6,095 nt of DNA from Pseudomonadota bacterium (GCA_021783895.1 JAJXTJ010000087.1:1-6095); one strand, 5' to 3'; counted from the first letter of the stretch, positions 1-5,984 are shown. The notes: generated by a model from the letters alone, not told the origin. Numbers and translations: made by a program.

Positions 1-124
1 CGGACTCGCTCTGCTCGAGACCGTCTCCGCCAAAATGCGCATTTTCCGCGTGCCTGAATTCATGGGCACCGCCTTCCTGCTGGCGGTGCTGGGCATGCTT
101 ATCCATTTCCTGCTGGGGAGCTGA
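1..124 (+). CDS. hyfC: HyfC-like (NuoH-type) membrane subunit, 3' end only
   Basis: Only the last 40 codons are present; the reading frame enters at base 2 and ends at a TGA at 122-124. The visible peptide contains ALLETVSAKMRIFRVPEF followed by a single hydrophobic helix ending in HFLLGS. This charged loop plus terminal helix is typical of the C-terminus of HyfC/HycD/EchB proteins, which are homologues of complex I NuoH. In that family the subunit anchors the cytoplasmic redox arm to the membrane and forms part of the coupling channel. The stop lies 1 nt before the next start, so the gene belongs to the same operon. The start and most of the protein lie outside the window. The assignment rests on this short tail plus the identity of the genes behind it. 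Confidence 0.8.
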   Translation, partial: GLALLETVSAKMRIFRVPEFMGTAFLLAVLGMLIHFLLGS

Positions 125-125
125 A

Positions 126-785
126 ATGGCGAATTTCTCAGGCCAACTCATCAACCTGTTCGCGGCGCTTTTGCTGCTGATCGCCTTCGCCATGCTGTCG
201 CAGCGCCGGGTGTTGTCGCTGATCAACCTGTTTGCGCTGCAGGGGTTGATGCTCACCATCAGCACCGCGATCGTGGCCTGGTCCTCGGACCAGAATCACC
301 TTTACTACTCGGCGGCGCTGACACTGGTGCTGAAAGTCCTCATCCTGCCGTGGATTTTGCACCGCCTGATCCGCAAACTGAACGTCAAATGGGACGTCGA
401 AACCCTGTTCAACATCCCCACCACCATGCTGGTCGGCATTGCCCTGGTGGTATTCGCCTTCAACCTGGCGGCGCCGATTTCGCAGATGGCGGGCACCATC
501 ACCAAGGGTACCCTGGGGATCGCCATGGCCTGCGTGCTGCTCTCTTTCCTGATGATGATCACGCGCAGCAAAGCGGTGCCTCAGGTAATCGGCTTTCTCG
601 CCATGGAAAATGGCCTGTTTTTCGCCGCCACCAGCGCCACCTACGGCATGCCGATGGTGGTGGAACTGGGCATCGCCCTCGACGTACTGGTGGGCATGGT
701 CATACTGGGCATCTTCTTCTTCCAGATCCGGGAAACCTTCGACAGCCTGGATCTGAAGCACATGGAAAAACTCAAGGAAGATTGA
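126..785 (+). CDS. hyfE: HyfE-like membrane subunit (NuoK-type) of a group 4 hydrogenase-like complex
   Basis: This 219-residue integral membrane protein is close to the length of E. coli HyfE. I count about seven hydrophobic segments (roughly residues 4-24, 30-52, 59-82, 97-118, 128-146, 151-170 and 177-200), then a short charged tail ending KEKLKED-like (EKLKED). The family is related to complex I NuoK and is thought to be part of the proton/ion pathway. Charged residues inside helices fit this: Lys70 in LVLKVLILP, Glu161 in FLAMENGLFF, Glu180 in MVVELGIALD and Asp186. The ATG at 126 follows a GGGGAG ribosome binding site at 115-120. It sits 1 nt after the hyfC stop and its own stop is 1 nt before hyfF, which suggests translational coupling. 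There is no hyfD-like gene between hyfC and this gene, unlike the E. coli hyf operon. Assignment is secure at family level; ion specificity is not readable. Confidence 0.9.
   Translation: MANFSGQLINLFAALLLLIAFAMLSQRRVLSLINLFALQGLMLTISTAIVAWSSDQNHLYYSAALTLVLKVLILPWILHRLIRKLNVKWDVETLFNIPTTMLVGIALVVFAFNLAAPISQMAGTITKGTLGIAMACVLLSFLMMITRSKAVPQVIGFLAMENGLFFAATSATYGMPMVVELGIALDVLVGMVILGIFFFQIRETFDSLDLKHMEKLKED
774..780 (+). promoter_or_regulatory. Ribosome binding site fixing the GTG start of hyfF
   Basis: AAGGAAG lies inside the last codons of hyfE, 6 nt before a GTG at 787. The next in-frame ATG lies well inside the conserved N-terminal helices, so the GTG is the better start. Confidence 0.75.
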
Positions 786-786
786 C

Positions 787-2235
787 GTGGAAATTCTCTG
801 GATACTGGCGATTCCCCTGATCGGCGGCCTGCTGCTGGCGCTGTTTGGCGGCAAAAGCTTCGCGCCGGAACTGAACTCGACGATGAGCTTCATCACCTTC
901 GTGGCTGCGGCATTCCTCACCGTCCGGGTCATCACCAACGGCCCGATGACCGCGCTGAGCGAACAGTTCTTCGTCGATTCCTTCAACGTCTTCCTGGTCA
1001 CGCTGACCGCCTTCGTCGCTTTCACCACCTCGCTGTTCTCGCGCCCCTACATGCGCATCGAGCAGGCACACGGCAAACTCACCATCAACATGCTGCGTCT
1101 CTACCACAGCATGTACCAGATGTTCTCCTTCACCATGCTGCTGGCGCTGTTGACCAACAACCTCGGCATCATGTGGGTGGCGATGGAAGCGGCGACCCTG
1201 ACCACCGTGCTGCTGGTCTCGCTCTACCGAACCCCGGCCAGCCTGGAAGCGGCGTGGAAATATTTCATCCTGTGCGGCGTCGGCATCGCCCAGGCGCTGT
1301 TCGGCACCATCCTGCTTTATTTCGCGGCGGAAAAGATCCTCGGCGCAGGCGGCAACGCGCTGCTGTGGACCCATCTCAATGCAGTCAAAACCCAGCTCGA
1401 ACCAACCGTGCTGTCGCTGGCTTTCGTCTTCCTGCTGGTGGGCTATGGCACCAAAGTCGGCCTGGCGCCGCTGCACAACTGGCTGCCCGACGCCCATGCC
1501 GAAGGCCCGACACCGGTTTCGGCGGTGCTTTCCGGCCTGCTGCTCAACGTCGCACTGTACGCCGTGGTGCGCTCCAAGGTGCTGGTGGACGGCGCACTCG
1601 GCAGCCATCTCGCCGGCAACCTGATGATGGGCTTCGGCTTGCTTTCCGTGGTCATGGCCGCCTTCTTCCTGTCGCGCCAGAAAGACGTCAAGCGCATGTT
1701 CGCCTACTCCTCGATCGAGCACATGGGGCTGATGACCTTCGCCTTCGGCATGGGCGGCCCGGTGGCGACCTTCGCCGGGATGCTGCACATGACGGTACAC
1801 TCCCTCACCAAATCGGCGATTTTCTTCGCCGTCGGTCATGCCACACAGAAATCCGGTACCCAGTTGATGGAAGACATCCGCGGCCTGATCACGACCAACC
1901 CCACCATTGGCTGGGGCCTGGCTATCGGCTCCCTGGCCATCCTCGGCATGCCGCCATTCGGCGTGTTCGCCAGCGAGTTCCTGATCCTCACCACCGCCAT
2001 GCACGCTTACCCGTGGACCACGCCTTTCCTGCTCACCGCGCTGGGCGTGGCATTCGCCGCGATATTTGGCCGGATGCAGAGCATGGTCTTCGGCGAAACC
2101 ACCGGACAACGTCTGCCCCACCCACCCGCGCTGGTGCCGGTGTTCGCGCATCTGGGATTGGTGCTGCTGCTCGGGCTGTACATCCCGCCCTACCTGGCCG
2201 ACTGGTATCGTCAGGCGGCGGCGTTGATTGGATAA
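787..2235 (+). CDS. hyfF: HyfF-like proton/ion antiporter-type membrane subunit (NuoL/M/N family)
   Basis: This 482-residue, highly hydrophobic protein has about 14 predicted helices and belongs to the Mrp antiporter/NuoLMN family (E. coli HyfF is somewhat longer). Family landmarks are in order: Glu134 in WVAMEAATL (matching the essential TM5 Glu of NuoM), Lys158 in AAWKYF, Lys223 in GYGTKVGLAPLHNWLPDAH, the PTPVSAVLSG helix break at 241-250, KRMFAYSSIEHMG around 302-314, Lys342 in HSLTKSAIFF, and Glu397 in FGVFASEF. All key charged residues for an ion-translocating half-channel are therefore present. In the complex it would couple redox chemistry in the cytoplasmic arm to ion movement across the inner membrane. 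It starts with GTG 1 nt after hyfE. The downstream gap to hyfG is filled by a palindromic repeat. Nothing in the sequence distinguishes H+ from Na+ as the ion moved. Confidence 0.93.
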   Translation: MEILWILAIPLIGGLLLALFGGKSFAPELNSTMSFITFVAAAFLTVRVITNGPMTALSEQFFVDSFNVFLVTLTAFVAFTTSLFSRPYMRIEQAHGKLTINMLRLYHSMYQMFSFTMLLALLTNNLGIMWVAMEAATLTTVLLVSLYRTPASLEAAWKYFILCGVGIAQALFGTILLYFAAEKILGAGGNALLWTHLNAVKTQLEPTVLSLAFVFLLVGYGTKVGLAPLHNWLPDAHAEGPTPVSAVLSGLLLNVALYAVVRSKVLVDGALGSHLAGNLMMGFGLLSVVMAAFFLSRQKDVKRMFAYSSIEHMGLMTFAFGMGGPVATFAGMLHMTVHSLTKSAIFFAVGHATQKSGTQLMEDIRGLITTNPTIGWGLAIGSLAILGMPPFGVFASEFLILTTAMHAYPWTTPFLLTALGVAFAAIFGRMQSMVFGETTGQRLPHPPALVPVFAHLGLVLLLGLYIPPYLADWYRQAAALIG

Positions 2236-2311
2236 TAGCTATCAGCGGTCAGCAAAAACTGCGCGGCAAGCCGCGCACAAAACCAGGCTGAAAGCTGACC
2301 GCTGATAGCTA
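2236..2311 (+). repeat. Intergenic nested palindromic repeat, copy 1 (heptamer-built)
   Basis: Perfect 18-bp inverted arms lie at 2236-2253 (TAGCTATCAGCGGTCAGC) and 2294-2311. They enclose a second perfect 8-bp palindrome, TGCGCGGC (2260-2267) and GCCGCGCA (2270-2277). The right side reads as heptamers GGCTGAA, AGCTGAC, CGCTGAT, AGCTAGC (2286-2313). A related copy lies at 3873-3953 in the same orientation, sharing the 19-nt run GCTGAAAGCTGACCGCTGA (2287-2305 here, 3923-3941 there). The element begins right after the hyfF stop codon and ends 2 nt before the hyfG ribosome binding site. There is no U-tract after the stem, so it is not an ordinary intrinsic terminator. I cannot name the repeat family. 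A dispersed genomic repeat or non-autonomous element is the likely nature. Confidence 0.9.
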
Positions 2312-2313
2312 GC

Positions 2314-2318
2314 AAGGA
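2314..2318 (+). promoter_or_regulatory. Ribosome binding site of hyfG, abutting the repeat
   Basis: AAGGA lies 4 nt before the ATG at 2323 and 2 nt after the end of the 18-bp palindromic arm. If the arm pairs in mRNA, the stem would stack directly against this site. Confidence 0.65.
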
Positions 2319-2322
2319 AAAC

Positions 2323-3870
2323 ATGAGACTAGACGAATTCCCGACAATATTTTCCAGACTGCCCGGCGCCATGCCGATCTGGCACGGCACGGTGGATGCC
2401 GTTCAATTCCGCAGCCTGTGCGAGCAGGTCGCGCATGGCGGCGGCAAACTGGTCGCGCTGTGGGGCAGCGACGAACTGGCGCGCGATGCAGGGTATGCGC
2501 TGCATGTTTCACTGGTCACCGCCATCGGCATGCTGTGCCTGACCCTGCCGCTGGATTCGGAGCATCCGGCCTATCCCGATATCAGCGACCTCTTCCCCTG
2601 CGCCAACCGGATGCAGCGCGCCGCAACCGACCTGCTCGGCCTGCACGCCACCGGTGCAGGCGACCATCGCAAGTGGATACGCCACGGCTCCTGGCCAAGC
2701 AGCGTGCACCCGTTGCGCAAGGATTTCGACGGCAATACCGTGTTCCCGACCGAAACCGATGGCTATTCCTTCGTTACCGTCACCGGCGACGGCGTCCATG
2801 AAATCCCGGTCGGCCCGGTCCATGCCGGCACCATCGAACCGGGGCATTTCCGCTTTTCGATCATCGGCGAGCGCGTGCTGCGGCTGGAAGAGCGCCTCGG
2901 CTACACGCACAAGGGCGTCGAAAAACTTTTCGAGCGCATGAATCTGGAACAGGGCGCGAAGCTCGCCGGGCGGGTCAGCGGCGACAGCACCGTAGCCTAT
3001 GCCTGGGCCTATGCCCAAGCGGTGGAAAGCATCACCGGCACCACGCCATCGCCCCGCGCCTTGGCGCTACGCGCCGTGCTGCTCGAACTGGAGCGCATCC
3101 ACAACCATCTCGGCGACACCGGCTACCTGGGTAACGACGTGGCGCTGGCATTCGGCTTTGCCCAGTTCTGGATCCTCAAGGAAGATGTGCTGCGCCTGAA
3201 CGACGAACTGTTCGGCCACCGCTATCTGATGGACAAAGTGGTGCCCGGCGGCATCGCCTGCGACCTCGACGGCAAGGGCCGCGACCGCATCCTGAAGATG
3301 CTCGGGCATCTCGAACATGAGATCAATATCCTGAAAGACATTTACGACGAGCACGCCGGAGCCCAGGATCGCTTCCTCACCACCGGCCGGGTCGCGCCCG
3401 ACCTGGCGGCTGAACTGGGATTGACCGGGTTGCCCGGACGGGCCAGCGGCCAAGCCTGGGACCTGCGCGCACAGTTTCCCTGCGCCCCGTATGAGAGTCT
3501 CGACGTGCGCATGGCCACCCATCTCAACGGCGACGTTGCGGCACGGGTCACGGTACGTTTCGAGGAAGTGCTGGAATCGATGCGCTTGATCCGCCTGATC
3601 CTCGACCAGCTACCGGCGGGAGAGCTCCGCGCAACCCTCGGCGACGCGCCGGAAAACGCGCTGGGGCTGGGCTGGGTGGAAGGCTGGCGCGGAGAGATTC
3701 TGATTGCGCTGCATACCGGCAAAAACAACGCAATCCATCGCCTGCACCCGCACGACCCGTCATGGCAGAACTGGCCGGTACTGGAGCACGCGATCATCGG
3801 CAATATCGTGCCGGATTTCCCGCTCATCAACAAATCGTTCAACCTGAGCTACACCGGGCAGGATTTGTGA
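2323..3870 (+). CDS. hyfG: HyfG-like large subunit (NuoC-NuoD fusion) lacking the [NiFe]-binding cysteines
   Basis: This 515-residue cytoplasmic-arm subunit has two domains. Residues ~25-135 form a NuoC-like (30 kDa) domain ending in the typical SWPSSVHPLRKD. Residues ~158-515 form a NuoD/hydrogenase large-subunit domain, with GPVHAGTIEPGHFRF at 164-178, LGYTHKGVEKLFE at 192-204 and EGWRGE at 453-458. [NiFe] hydrogenases carry RxCGxC at the first ligand site; here residues 217-222 read RVSGDS, so both Cys are Ser (AGC codons, each one base from TGC). The C-terminal DPCxxC site is replaced by NKSFNLSYTGQDL (503-515), with no Cys. The protein stops there, so the tail that is cut off during Ni-Fe insertion in HycE-type proteins is absent. 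This matches Ehr-type (energy-converting hydrogenase-related) large subunits. The reaction is unknown; hydrogen turnover is unlikely. A palindromic repeat flanks it on each side. Family assignment is strong; function is open. Confidence 0.9.
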   Translation: MRLDEFPTIFSRLPGAMPIWHGTVDAVQFRSLCEQVAHGGGKLVALWGSDELARDAGYALHVSLVTAIGMLCLTLPLDSEHPAYPDISDLFPCANRMQRAATDLLGLHATGAGDHRKWIRHGSWPSSVHPLRKDFDGNTVFPTETDGYSFVTVTGDGVHEIPVGPVHAGTIEPGHFRFSIIGERVLRLEERLGYTHKGVEKLFERMNLEQGAKLAGRVSGDSTVAYAWAYAQAVESITGTTPSPRALALRAVLLELERIHNHLGDTGYLGNDVALAFGFAQFWILKEDVLRLNDELFGHRYLMDKVVPGGIACDLDGKGRDRILKMLGHLEHEINILKDIYDEHAGAQDRFLTTGRVAPDLAAELGLTGLPGRASGQAWDLRAQFPCAPYESLDVRMATHLNGDVAARVTVRFEEVLESMRLIRLILDQLPAGELRATLGDAPENALGLGWVEGWRGEILIALHTGKNNAIHRLHPHDPSWQNWPVLEHAIIGNIVPDFPLINKSFNLSYTGQDL

Positions 3871-3872
3871 GT

Positions 3873-3953
3873 GCCAGCGATCAGCTGTCAGCCTAAAACC
3901 ACGCGGCGAAGCCGCACAACAAGCTGAAAGCTGACCGCTGACAGCTGAGAGCC
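3873..3953 (+). repeat. Intergenic nested palindromic repeat, copy 2 (heptamer-built)
   Basis: This is a diverged second copy of the element at 2236-2311, in the same orientation. The right half consists of tandem heptamers AGCTGAA, AGCTGAC, CGCTGAC, AGCTGAG followed by AGCC (3922-3953). The left half (CAGCGATCAGCTGTCAGC, 3875-3892) is an imperfect complement of 3930-3947, 15 of 18 by eye. The centre holds GCGGC-GAA-GCCGC (3903-3915), matching the inner palindrome of copy 1. It fills almost the whole gap between hyfG and hyfI. Together the two copies bracket hyfG as direct repeats. No U-tract follows, so it is unlikely to be a standard terminator. Confidence 0.85.
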
Positions 3954-3961
3954 AAAAAGAC

Positions 3962-4489
3962 ATGTACCAGATTATCAAACAAATATTGCGCACCGGCATC
4001 AAGACCGAAACGCCTCCCCAGCCCGACGATGCGATGCGCGTGGAAGTCCAGAACCTGCAGGAACAAATCCTGCGCCATGTTGGCCGGGCATTGGCGATCC
4101 GATGCGTGGATGCAGGTTCATGCAACGGCTGCGAGTTGGAAATCCACGCGCTCAACAACGCCTATTACAACATCGAAGGCCTGGGCATCCATTTCGTCGC
4201 CAGTCCGCGGCACGCCGACATGCTGCTGGTGACAGGGCCGGTTTCGCGCCACATGGAAATTGCGCTAAAACGCACCTACGACGCCACACCAGAACCCAAG
4301 CTGGTGGTCGCCATCGGCGATTGCGGCTGCGACGGCGGTCTCTTCGGCGAAAGCTATGCCAGCTGCGGAAAAATTTCCAACGTGATCCCGGTCGATGTCG
4401 CCATTCCTGGCTGCCCCCCCACACCGACGGCCATTTTTCAGGGCATCCTCACCGCCGTGACAAGCAGCAAAAAAACCGGAAATACTTAA
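3962..4489 (+). CDS. hyfI: HyfI-like small Fe-S subunit (NuoB-type)
   Basis: This 175-residue soluble protein is of the NuoB/hydrogenase small-subunit family and would sit at the junction of the cytoplasmic arm and the membrane. It retains the four ligands expected for the single proximal (N2-like) [4Fe-4S] cluster: Cys54 and Cys57 in GSCNGCELEIHAL, Cys121 in AIGDCGCDGG, and Cys151 in IPGCPPTP. Extra cysteines at 123 and 135 are not required by the family pattern. The N-terminus (ILRTGIKTETPP, residues 8-19) resembles other HyfI/HycG proteins, supporting the ATG at 3962, although only a weak GAGAG site (3947-3951) precedes it, at the edge of repeat copy 2. It is the last gene of the operon in this window. 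A HyfH-like two-cluster ferredoxin subunit, which lies between hyfG and hyfI in E. coli, is missing here, so how electrons reach this cluster is unclear. Confidence 0.92.
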   Translation: MYQIIKQILRTGIKTETPPQPDDAMRVEVQNLQEQILRHVGRALAIRCVDAGSCNGCELEIHALNNAYYNIEGLGIHFVASPRHADMLLVTGPVSRHMEIALKRTYDATPEPKLVVAIGDCGCDGGLFGESYASCGKISNVIPVDVAIPGCPPTPTAIFQGILTAVTSSKKTGNT

Positions 4490-4543
4490 AAAATCCAACC
4501 TGATCTGGCCACCTCGATTCTTTAAAGCCCGACAGGCTGCTAG

Positions 4544-4577
4544 AAAAAAATAGCCCGCAGCTTTTCGGCATGCGGGC
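4544..4577 (-). terminator. Intrinsic terminator downstream of dsrA
   Basis: On the - strand GCCCGCA (4577-4571) pairs with TGCGGGC (4559-4553). A short inner GC/GC pairing closes a CGAAAA-like loop, and the stem is followed at once by TATTTTTTT (4552-4544). The stem begins about 32 nt after the dsrA stop codon. It should end dsrA transcription before it enters the opposing hyf-like operon. On the + strand the stem is followed by AAAAGGGG, so I do not see a matching terminator for the rightward operon in 4490-4609. Confidence 0.8.
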
Positions 4578-4609
4578 AAAAGGGGATTTGCGGGCTTCGG
4601 TTTAATTCA

Positions 4610-5908
4610 TCAGGCTGCGTTTGCCTTGCGCTGGTTGGCCTTCTCGACCTCCTCGTCCCAGCCGTCAGTACGTACATAAGGATTGGAACGCGGCTCACGA
4701 ATCATGTTCGCGTCGATATCCAGGCCGATGCCTTCCAGGAAGTTGACCAGGCCGATACGGTCGATCATCTCGCCGGTACGCTCGTGCTCCAGGGCGTTTT
4801 CGGCGAAGAAGTCGATGGTGCTCTGGGCGAGCTCGACCAGCTTATCGAAGTCCTCGTCGGAGTCCAATTTCATGAACGGCACGATCACGGTTCCCATGGT
4901 TGCGCCGATCTTCAGCACGCTCTTGCCGCCGATCAGGACGGTTACGCCCTTGTCCTTGCCCGGAGCCAGGGCGCCGGTCATGACGTTGACGCAGTGCATG
5001 CAACGCACGCAACTGTGGTTCTCGATTTCCATCGACTGGGTGTCGTTGAGCGCGACGCTGGAGATGCCCTCGGCCTTGGAAACGTCCTGGGTGTTTTTCA
5101 GGGATAGGGCCTTGGTTGGGCAGCGGCTGATCACGTCGTTGACCAGCTCGTCCATACCGTGCTTGGCGAACCATTTCCTGCCCAGCGCATCGTCGGTCTG
5201 AATGCTGTCGCGCCAGGTGCCGATGACTGCCATGTCGGAACGCTGAATCGAGTTGACGCAGTCGTTCGGGCAGCCGGAGAATTTGAACTTGAACTTGTAC
5301 GGCAGGGCCGGGCGGTGCATGTCGTCGAGGAAGTTGTTGACCACGGAGCGCAGCGCCTTGGCTTCGTCGTAGCAGGACTGTTCGCAGCGCGCAGCGCCGA
5401 CGCAGGACATGGAGGTACGCACGGCGGGACCGGCGCCACCCATGTCGAAGCCCATTTCATTGAAAGCGTCGAAGGCAGGCTGCACATTCGCGGTAGTCGC
5501 ACCCTGGAACATGATGTCGCCAGACTGGCCGTGAAAGGCAATCAGACCGGAGCCGTGCTTCTCCCACACGTCGCACATTTTGCGCAGCAGGCCGGTGGTG
5601 TAGTGCATACCTGCGGCTGGCATGATGCGCAGGGTGTGGAACTCGGCCGCATCGGGATAGATCGGCTTCTCGTTCTCGTCCTTGAGTTCGGTAAAACGCG
5701 GGATCACACCGCCACCATAGCCGAACACGCCGACGGTACCGCCCTTCCAGTAACCCTTCTTGGTTTCGTAGGAGGTTTCCAACTGACCCATCAGGTCAAC
5801 CATCATGTCGTTGTCCTTGGCCAGACGCTTGAGACCGGTCACAAAGCTAGGCCATGGGCCGCTTTCCAACTGGTCGAGCATTGGCGTGTCGTGTTGTTTC
5901 TTAGCCAT
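4610..5908 (-). CDS. dsrA: Dissimilatory sulfite reductase alpha subunit, oxidative (reverse) type
   Basis: This complete 432-residue protein is of normal DsrA length. The N-terminus has TPMLDQLESGPWPSFV (8-23) and KGGTVGVFGYGGGVIPRF (55-72), both characteristic of DsrA. The coupled siroheme-[4Fe-4S] site is intact: Cys169-x5-Cys175 in SCVGAARC and Cys213-x3-Cys217 in SGCPNDC. The inserted ferredoxin domain supplies Cys263 (RCPTKAL) plus Cys300, Cys303 and Cys306 (CVRCMHC). In sulfur oxidisers the DsrA2B2 enzyme works in the cytoplasm, oxidising sulfur carried as DsrC persulfide/trisulfide to sulfite. Overall wording of the sequence resembles Allochromatium-type DsrA as I remember it, hence the oxidative call; a tree would settle this. 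Third positions are strongly biased to C/G, consistent with high expression. What is odd is the context: no dsrB follows, only a terminator and then a convergent operon. It may be a second dsrA copy or the result of a rearrangement. Confidence 0.95.
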   Translation of the reverse strand: MAKKQHDTPMLDQLESGPWPSFVTGLKRLAKDNDMMVDLMGQLETSYETKKGYWKGGTVGVFGYGGGVIPRFTELKDENEKPIYPDAAEFHTLRIMPAAGMHYTTGLLRKMCDVWEKHGSGLIAFHGQSGDIMFQGATTANVQPAFDAFNEMGFDMGGAGPAVRTSMSCVGAARCEQSCYDEAKALRSVVNNFLDDMHRPALPYKFKFKFSGCPNDCVNSIQRSDMAVIGTWRDSIQTDDALGRKWFAKHGMDELVNDVISRCPTKALSLKNTQDVSKAEGISSVALNDTQSMEIENHSCVRCMHCVNVMTGALAPGKDKGVTVLIGGKSVLKIGATMGTVIVPFMKLDSDEDFDKLVELAQSTIDFFAENALEHERTGEMIDRIGLVNFLEGIGLDIDANMIREPRSNPYVRTDGWDEEVEKANQRKANAA

Positions 5909-5918
5909 AGTTTTATAA

Positions 5919-5924
5919 TCTCCA
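5919..5924 (-). promoter_or_regulatory. Ribosome binding site of dsrA
   Basis: TGGAGA on the - strand lies about 10 nt upstream of the ATG at 5908-5906, preceded by a T-run. The spacing is slightly long but this is the only purine-rich site nearby, and the ATG gives the conserved DsrA N-terminus. Confidence 0.65.
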
Positions 5925-5984
5925 AAAAAAATTGAAACGGACGCAAGTTCCAGTCCTGCACGGCAAAGTTGCCAGCATCCTGAA

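Noticed and set aside
138..1028. Open frame on the - strand opposite hyfE and the start of hyfF
   Set aside because: Antisense to two tightly coupled conserved genes, low-complexity His/Gln/Arg-rich translation, no family resemblance.
772..2151. Long open frame on the - strand opposite hyfF (459 codons)
   Set aside because: It lies fully antisense to a clearly conserved membrane protein. Its translation is rich in Gln/His/Arg/Glu with no recognisable domain, as expected from the shadow of GC-rich codons.
1173..2291. Second + strand frame inside hyfF running into the repeat
   Set aside because: Arg/Pro/His-rich translation without membrane segments, out of frame with the conserved HyfF sequence.
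2236..2311. Repeat copy 1 as an intrinsic terminator
   Set aside because: The stem is followed by AGCAAGGAAAAC rather than a U-tract and lies inside what looks like one operon.
2236..3953. The two repeats as part of a CRISPR array
   Set aside because: Only two copies, 1.6 kb apart with a gene between them, and strongly palindromic heptamer structure; no regular spacers.
2323..4489. Calling the complex a functional H2-evolving hydrogenase 4
   Set aside because: The large subunit lacks both cysteine pairs that hold the Ni-Fe centre and has no maturation tail.
1..4489. Calling the operon respiratory complex I (nuo)
   Set aside because: The HyfC-HyfE-HyfF tail order, the HyfE-type fused membrane subunit and the HyfI-type SCNGCE motif fit group 4 hydrogenase-like complexes; the NuoB double-Cys motif and the nuo gene order are not seen.
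5159..5935. 258-codon open frame on the + strand over dsrA
   Set aside because: It mirrors the dsrA coding frame, and its translation shows no domain; dsrA has full motif support.
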